NCBI RefSeq assembly: GCF_000377645.1
Contig: NZ_KB898489.1
Location: 1 to 56,826 of the forward strand
Source: Thiomonas sp. FB-6
Lineage (GTDB): Bacteria > Pseudomonadota > Gammaproteobacteria > Burkholderiales > Burkholderiaceae_C
Length of the DNA: 56,826 nucleotides
Direction: 5' to 3'
Part shown: one piece after another, positions 52,679-56,826 of the stretch
How positions within the stretch are numbered: position 1 is the stretch's first letter
Layout of the letters: the number at the start of each line of letters is the position of its first letter
Notes under the pieces: generated by a model
The model's input: the letters and a program-made list of their open reading frames with translations, nothing else
The model's database searches: none
Told to the model about the DNA's origin: nothing
Position numbers and translations under genes: made by a program

Positions 52679-53134
52679 ATGCGACTGACCACGATGACCG
52701 ACTATGCGCTGCGTATGCTGATGTACGTGGCGCAGCGCCCGGAGCGCCTGTGCACCATCGCCGAGGTGGCCACGGCCCACGCGATCTCCGAGACCCACCT
52801 GATGAAGATCACCCAGGTGCTCGGCCAGCGCGGCTGGCTCGAGACGATGCGCGGCAAGGGCGGCGGCATCCGCCTGGCGCGCGCTCCCGCGGACATCAAC
52901 GTGGGGGCGGTGGTGCGCGACGTCGAGCCCGACTTCTACCTGGTCGAGTGCATGGGGGTGGACGACCACTGCAAGCTCACCCGAGGCTGCCGCCTGACCG
53001 GTGTGATCAACGGCGCTTTGGGAAGCTTCCTGGGGCACCTGGACGGTTTCACCCTGGCCGACCTGCTGCCCCCCGCGCCGGGGCAGGAAGTGGCGGTGGC
53101 GCCGCCGGCGCGCAGGCGAGCCCCTCGGGCCTGA
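52679..53134 (+). CDS. nsrR: Rrf2-family nitric-oxide-sensing regulator
   Basis: The 151-residue product is NsrR: MRLTTMTDYALRMLMYVAQR and the recognition helix region AISETHLMKITQVLGQRGWL with RGKGGGIRLAR. Cluster ligands are Cys91, Cys98 and Cys104 in ECMGVDDHCKLTRGCRL, the same spacing as in gonococcal NsrR (90, 97, 103). The [2Fe-2S]/[4Fe-4S] cluster is nitrosylated by NO, which releases DNA. The basic, proline-rich tail is longer than usual. A matching operator occurs at 53179-53201 before the downstream DUF2249 gene. Confidence 0.92.
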   Translation: MRLTTMTDYALRMLMYVAQRPERLCTIAEVATAHAISETHLMKITQVLGQRGWLETMRGKGGGIRLARAPADINVGAVVRDVEPDFYLVECMGVDDHCKLTRGCRLTGVINGALGSFLGHLDGFTLADLLPPAPGQEVAVAPPARRRAPRA

Positions 53135-53155
53135 GGCGCGCACCGGGTCGGCATC

Positions 53156-53201
53156 TTGACATCGCCGTCGCGCGCTTTAAGATGCATTAACTGTCGATCT
53201 T
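53156..53201 (+). promoter_or_regulatory. Promoter with NsrR box before the DUF2249 gene
   Basis: TTGACA (53156-53161) is followed after 16 bp by TAAGAT (53178-53183), a plausible sigma-70 promoter. The 23-bp segment 53179-53201 begins AAGATGCATT and ends ATCTT, matching the NsrR consensus (AAGATGYATTTNAAATRCATCTT) in the left half fully and in the outer right half. It overlaps the -10, so NsrR should repress. Confidence 0.7.
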
Positions 53202-53250
53202 ATAGCCGGGCTTGCGGCCCGGCATCCACCCCTGCCATCGAGGCCATCCC

Positions 53251-53508
53251 ATGAGCACCCCGCACCTGCACCTGCGTCCCGACGCCATCTATCCCTTCGA
53301 CGCGCGGGGCATCGCCAAGCGCTTCCGCCACGCCGCCATCTTCGGCGCCCTCGACGCGCTGCATCCGGGCGAGACCATGCGTTTCGTCAACGACCACGAT
53401 CCCTTGCCGCTGCTGCAGCAGATGCAGGCCCATTTCGGCGAGAGCGTCGAAGTGGCCTACCGCCAGCGCGATGCCGAGGGCGTGGTGATCGACTTCGTCA
53501 AGCGCTGA
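53251..53508 (+). CDS. DUF2249 protein
   Basis: This 85-residue soluble protein has the DUF2249 signature: LRPDAIYPFDARGIAKRFRH, ALHPGETMRFVNDHDPLPLL and VEVAYRQRDAEGVVIDFVKR. Such proteins are often found with NO-detoxification and denitrification genes and are common NsrR targets. The NsrR box and the adjacent nsrR gene support that role here. The molecular function is unknown; the fold is thought to resemble small TusA-type sulfur or redox carriers. Confidence 0.85.
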   Translation: MSTPHLHLRPDAIYPFDARGIAKRFRHAAIFGALDALHPGETMRFVNDHDPLPLLQQMQAHFGESVEVAYRQRDAEGVVIDFVKR

Positions 53509-53526
53509 ACCCGGCGCGAGCCGGCC

Positions 53527-54057
53527 TCACTGCATCACGAAGCCGGAGAAGTACACACCGCTGATCGGCGGCGTCGCCGGCTTGCCCGGGGTCGCCGGCT
53601 CGGCGCTGAGCAGGATCTGGTTCACCTTGGCAAGCACGCCCGCGCGCAGCTTGTCGCGCGTGGCGTCCTGGGTCACGGTCGCGGCCTGCTGGGCGGCGAG
53701 GATGTTCAGGATGGCGCTGCGGATCTCCGGCATCAGCGCCGTGACCTGCTCGTCCACCTTCGGGTCCTGGGCCTTGAGGTCGATGGTCACCTGCACGTAG
53801 TGCACCTGTCCGTCGGTGCTCTGCACATTGGTCACGAAGGGCTGCAGGCTGATGAAATGGGCTGGCTTGGGCGCCGCCGCGACGGGCTTGGCGGGGTTCT
53901 TGGCCGCTTTCTCGTGGATCAGGAACCACCACGCGGCCCCGCCGCCGGCGCCCAGCAGCAGCACCAGCACGACCACGATGATCACGATGAGTTTGCCCTT
54001 GCCGGACTTTTTCGCCGGCGCTTCGTCCTTGTCTTTCTCTTTTGCCTTGGTAGCCAT
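53527..54057 (-). CDS. fliL: Flagellar basal-body protein FliL
   Basis: The product (176 residues) has the FliL layout: short charged cytosolic start (KAKEKDKDEAPAKKSGKGK), one membrane helix (residues about 23-45: LIVIIVVVLVLLLGAGGGAAW) and a periplasmic stomatin-like domain (FISLQPFVTNVQSTDGQVHYVQVTIDLKAQ), ending VYFSGFVMQ. FliL surrounds the stator and supports motor torque. It is normally followed by fliM and fliN, but here it faces away from DUF2249, next to a diguanylate cyclase and cheY. Confidence 0.88.
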   Translation of the reverse strand: MATKAKEKDKDEAPAKKSGKGKLIVIIVVVLVLLLGAGGGAAWWFLIHEKAAKNPAKPVAAAPKPAHFISLQPFVTNVQSTDGQVHYVQVTIDLKAQDPKVDEQVTALMPEIRSAILNILAAQQAATVTQDATRDKLRAGVLAKVNQILLSAEPATPGKPATPPISGVYFSGFVMQ

Positions 54058-54136
54058 GGTGTGCGGGGGAAATCGGGATCAGGAAACGGAATCGGTCAGG
54101 AAATCGAGGCAATGTCGCCCAGACGCGGCGGGCGCG

Positions 54137-55876
54137 TCAAGGCTGCGTTTGCGGGGGAAGCGCGAGTTCGACGCGGTCGCGCCCGGATGTCTTGGCCTGC
54201 AGCAGGGCCTTGTCCACGCGCGCGTAGGTGGCCTCCAGCGCCTCGCCGGGCTCCCAGCGCCCCACGCCGGCACTGAAATGCGCGCGGATGCCGGCCGGTT
54301 GCTGCGGGTGCGCGAAGCGCCGCGCATTGAAGCTGCTTTGCGCGCGCTGCACCGCGGCAGCGGCGCCCTGCTCGTCCTCGCCGGGCAGCAGCAGCAGGAA
54401 TTCCTCGCCGCCGATGCGGGCGATCACGTCGGTCGGGCGCAGTTCGGCCCGCAGCACCTGCACCAGCTCGCGCAACACGGCGTCGCCCGTGTCGTGGCCG
54501 TACTTGTCGTTGATGCGCTTGAAGAAATCCAGATCCACCATGGACAGGCTCAGGGCCTCGCCGCTGCGCGAGGCGCGCGCGGCTTCGCGCCGGAAGGCCA
54601 CCTCCAGTCCGCGGCGGTTGAGCGCGCCGGTCAGCGGATCCTGCTGGATCAGATCGCTGAGCTGCTCCAGTTCGGCCTCCAGCGTGCGCGCCCGGCTGCG
54701 GGCCTGCTGCAGCTGTTCCTGCGCCTCGGCGAAGGACACCCGCAGCTGGCGCGTGTCCTCCAGCATCTGCTGGCTTTGCGCGAGGATGCCCTGCACCACC
54801 GACTTGGCGCGCTGCGCCTCGCCCGATTCCTCGAGATCGTGCATGCCCGCGCGCAGGCGCTCGCCGTAGCGTTCGCTGCTTTCCACGTAGGTGCCCAGGC
54901 TGCGCACCACCATGTCGATGAGCTCGCGCGCCAGCGAGCGCGCGTCGTCGGTGGCCTTTTGCATCACGCCCTGGCGCAGCAGCAGGTCCTTCAGGCCGTG
55001 CACCGCCTGCTCCAGGCGGCGCGGGTCCAGGGGTTCGTGCAGCACCCCGTGCAAGGCCGCCACCTGCCCCTGGATCCAGTGCTGGGGAGCGAACAGTTCG
55101 GCCACGTTGTCCAGCAGCATGCGCACCGCTTCCAGCATGCGCGTGCGCGAGGCGGCGGCGTCTGCGTGCCAGTGCTCGCAGGCGTCCCAGAGTCTTTGCG
55201 CCTGCGCGGTCAGGCCCGTGGCGGCGTCCTGCAGCTCCGCGGCGTCCTCGAGCAGCGCACGCGCCTGCACCTGGATCGCCGGCTGCTCCACGTAGGCCTG
55301 CTCGGCCATGCGCACGGCATCCAGCCAAAGGCGCTTCCAGGCCCCCGCATGTCCGGCCGCGGGAGCCGGCGCCTCGCTGGGCGGCGGGGGCGCCGGGCGC
55401 TCGCGCAGCGCGGTCCAGCGCTCGGTGGTGGTGCGCAGCAGCTGCAGCGCCTGCAGCGCGTCGTCGGTCGCCTCCAGGCCCTGCAGGGCCTGCAGCTTCT
55501 GCACCCGCGACAAGCCGGCCTGCGAGCGCTCCCATTCGCGCACGAAACGGGCTACCGCGGCGCCGAGCCCGCTGGCCTGGTTGGGGTCGAAGGGGGTCTC
55601 CAGCTGCCCCCACAGCATGCGCACCACCTGCTCCCAGTCGCCCTGGGACACGGCGGCGCGCAACTGCGGCGCCCATTCCTGCAGCCCCAGCGAGGATCGC
55701 TCCAGGCGCTTCAGGAGTTCGCCGGCGCCCGGCGGCAGGCTGCCCGGCGGGGACACCGCCATGTAGGCGCGCCGGTATTGCTCGGGCGTGGGTTCGATGC
55801 CCTGCTCGGCCAGCCGGCGCAGCGCGGCACGGGCGATGGAGGCGGGAGAAGGTGCGGACGTCGGCGGCGGGGGCAT
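54137..55876 (-). CDS. Diguanylate cyclase (GGEEF) with a long helical N-terminal region
   Basis: The start at 55876 (ATG) is preferred; the frame also opens from a TTG at 55924. The product is 579 residues. The first 400 residues are soluble and largely alpha-helical (LRRLAEQGIEPTPEQYRRAY and later a coiled coil EAQEQLQQARSRARTLEAEL). The C-terminal GGDEF domain begins DLIQQDPLTGALNRRGLEVA and carries the active variant ARIGGEEFLLLLPG, with DFFKRINDKYGHDTGD upstream. c-di-GMP made here, beside fliL and cheY, likely controls motility. The N-terminal part resembles proteins near flagellar genes of other betaproteobacteria. Confidence 0.85.
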   Translation of the reverse strand: MPPPPTSAPSPASIARAALRRLAEQGIEPTPEQYRRAYMAVSPPGSLPPGAGELLKRLERSSLGLQEWAPQLRAAVSQGDWEQVVRMLWGQLETPFDPNQASGLGAAVARFVREWERSQAGLSRVQKLQALQGLEATDDALQALQLLRTTTERWTALRERPAPPPPSEAPAPAAGHAGAWKRLWLDAVRMAEQAYVEQPAIQVQARALLEDAAELQDAATGLTAQAQRLWDACEHWHADAAASRTRMLEAVRMLLDNVAELFAPQHWIQGQVAALHGVLHEPLDPRRLEQAVHGLKDLLLRQGVMQKATDDARSLARELIDMVVRSLGTYVESSERYGERLRAGMHDLEESGEAQRAKSVVQGILAQSQQMLEDTRQLRVSFAEAQEQLQQARSRARTLEAELEQLSDLIQQDPLTGALNRRGLEVAFRREAARASRSGEALSLSMVDLDFFKRINDKYGHDTGDAVLRELVQVLRAELRPTDVIARIGGEEFLLLLPGEDEQGAAAAVQRAQSSFNARRFAHPQQPAGIRAHFSAGVGRWEPGEALEATYARVDKALLQAKTSGRDRVELALPPQTQP

Positions 55877-56247
55877 CGGCAGGCCGAGATTGGGCGCGAG
55901 CGGGTCGGAGTTCAGGAAAAGCAAGAGGACATGCGCCTGCAGCGGCGCGCCACGCCATTATTTCAGGTTGGCGGCGCCGTGGGCGCTGGATTCGGCGAGT
56001 TCGTCGCGAGGCACCCCGCCGCGGCCGCCGGATCTTGCGCCCTGCCCCGCCCGGTGGTACGTACAATGCGCGATTTCGGCCGCCCACGGCCGCGCCCGCG
56101 TGCGCCACGCGAGGTGGGCTGCCGGCAGCGGCGCGGATGGACGGCGGGACGATGGCGTGACACAAGGGGACGCGGCGGGGCTTCAGATTCACGCTGCGGT
56201 GTCGTTAAGAAACGCGATGACAGCGTACACAACCACAAGGTGCGGGA
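55877..56247. other. Divergent intergenic region, nothing recognisable
   Basis: This 371-bp stretch separates the diguanylate cyclase from cheY, which diverge. No gene and no clear sigma-28 promoter were seen. Promoters for both should be here. Confidence 0.4.
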
Positions 56248-56646
56248 TTGAAATTCCTGGTTGTTGATGATTTCCCGACCATGCGGCGCATCGTGCGCGG
56301 CCTGCTCATGCAGACCGGGCACGTGACGGGCACGATCGACGAGGCCGAGGACGGGGTGCAGGCCCTCAAGCGCATCCAGGCCGGAGGCATCGAGTTCGTG
56401 GTGACCGACTGGAACATGCCCAACATGCAGGGCATCGACCTGCTGCGCGAGATCCGCGCCAGCGAGGACCCCGGCATCCGCGGCCTGCCGGTGCTGATGG
56501 TCACGGCCGAGGCGAAGAAGGAGAACATCCTGGCGGCCGCGCAGGCGGGGGTCAACGGCTACATCGTCAAGCCCTTCCCGGCCGACGCGCTCAAGGCCAA
56601 GATCGACGGCATCCTGCACCGGCTGCAGGGCGGGGGGCGGCCATGA
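56248..56646 (+). CDS. cheY: Chemotaxis response regulator CheY
   Basis: The start is TTG at 56248; the frame has no ATG near it. The 132-residue single-domain receiver closely matches E. coli Che[40 protein letters not shown] with the phospho-acceptor Asp, [20 protein letters not shown] and [15 protein letters not shown]. Phospho-CheY binds the flagellar switch and changes rotation. The stop overlaps the start of the next gene (ATGA), so cheY and the cheZ-like gene are coupled. Confidence 0.95.
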   Translation: MKFLVVDDFPTMRRIVRGLLMQTGHVTGTIDEAEDGVQALKRIQAGGIEFVVTDWNMPNMQGIDLLREIRASEDPGIRGLPVLMVTAEAKKENILAAAQAGVNGYIVKPFPADALKAKIDGILHRLQGGGRP

Positions 56647-56826
56647 GCAGCCCACCGGACGCGCAGGCCTCGGGCCAGGCGCTGCACAACCTGCGCGAGG
56701 CCGACGCGCTGCTCACCCAGGGCGTGCAGCGCATCCTGCACGCCTCCAGCGACCTGCCCGGGGCCAGCCACCCGCTGCAGGAGGTGCTGCACCTGAGCGA
56801 GCAGCAGGCCATGCTGACCCTGGAGG
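56643..56826 (+). CDS. cheZ: Probable CheY phosphatase CheZ, 3' end outside the window
   Basis: The frame is open from the ATG (overlapping the cheY stop) to the right edge, 61 codons. It reads [20 protein letters not shown] and then [11 protein letters not shown], a helical sequence. CheZ directly follows cheY in many proteobacteria, and the helical bundle fits; the catalytic Asp/Gln region lies beyond the window. The call rests mostly on gene order. Confidence 0.55.
   Translation, partial: MSSPPDAQASGQALHNLREADALLTQGVQRILHASSDLPGASHPLQEVLHLSEQQAMLTLE

Noticed and set aside
53816-56251. 811-codon plus-strand frame opposite the diguanylate cyclase
   Set aside because: The minus strand carries the clear GGEEF protein; the plus frame has no recognisable sequence.

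Overview
The window is GC-rich, densely coded DNA that looks like a chromosome segment of a Burkholderiales-type betaproteobacterium. The evidence is indirect: GC-rich third codon positions, an FNR regulator with E. coli-like cysteine spacing, an NsrR/DUF2249 nitric-oxide pair, cheY next to a cheZ-like gene and fliL, several RND metal/drug pumps, and IS407-, IS110- and IS630-type elements. I do not name a genus. No rRNA, tRNA or CRISPR array was seen.

Layout. (1) 1-6008: an RND efflux operon on the minus strand (outer-membrane factor, adaptor, pump; the pump runs off the left edge). The outer-membrane factor is cut in two by a complete IS3-family (IS407-type) element with a 4-bp target duplication. 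(2) 6150-10967: an IS630 remnant, then a QseBC-like two-component system co-transcribed with a PepSY protein and a COG4705 membrane protein; a truncated second COG4705 copy faces it. (3) 11047-17957: envelope genes: a PAP2 phosphatase, a YncE-like propeller, remnants of a two-component system, a PmtA-like methyltransferase, a P-type ATPase fused to a PAP2 phosphatase, and a DUF1232 protein. (4) 18128-24283: a ThiO/DadA-like oxidase with ThiG, and a 1313-residue globin/GAF/PAS/GGDEF/EAL c-di-GMP protein. (5) 24480-27734: the class III ribonucleotide reductase operon. Its glycyl-radical segment is a separate small ORF, and it is preceded by two NrdR-box palindromes and an FNR-like site. (6) 28456-35941: a response regulator, kinase, TolC-like factor, adaptor and CzcA-like pump operon, probably for metal efflux.

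(7) 36116-44962 is an accessory region. It holds an IS110-family transposase, fnr, two genes each broken by one in-frame TAG codon, small unknown proteins, and a cassette of a zinc-ribbon protein, a Lon-like AAA+ ATPase and two tandem metallophosphoesterases. Its right edge carries repeated TTGTCG-type motifs and cuts a metallo-beta-lactamase-fold gene inside its metal motif, which suggests a transposon end. (8) 45526-53508: an MFS transporter, a third RND system controlled by a BlaI/M56 peptidase pair, and nsrR with an NsrR-operated DUF2249 gene. (9) 53527-56826: a flagellar/chemotaxis edge with fliL, a diguanylate cyclase, cheY and the start of a cheZ-like gene.

The main themes are three independently regulated RND pumps, anaerobic and nitric-oxide adaptation (FNR, NsrR, NrdDG, globin-type c-di-GMP signalling), and an insertion-rich accessory segment. 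The best candidates for new biology are the split glycyl-radical enzyme, the P-type ATPase-PAP2 fusion, the AAA+/tandem phosphoesterase cassette and the BlaI/M56-controlled pump.
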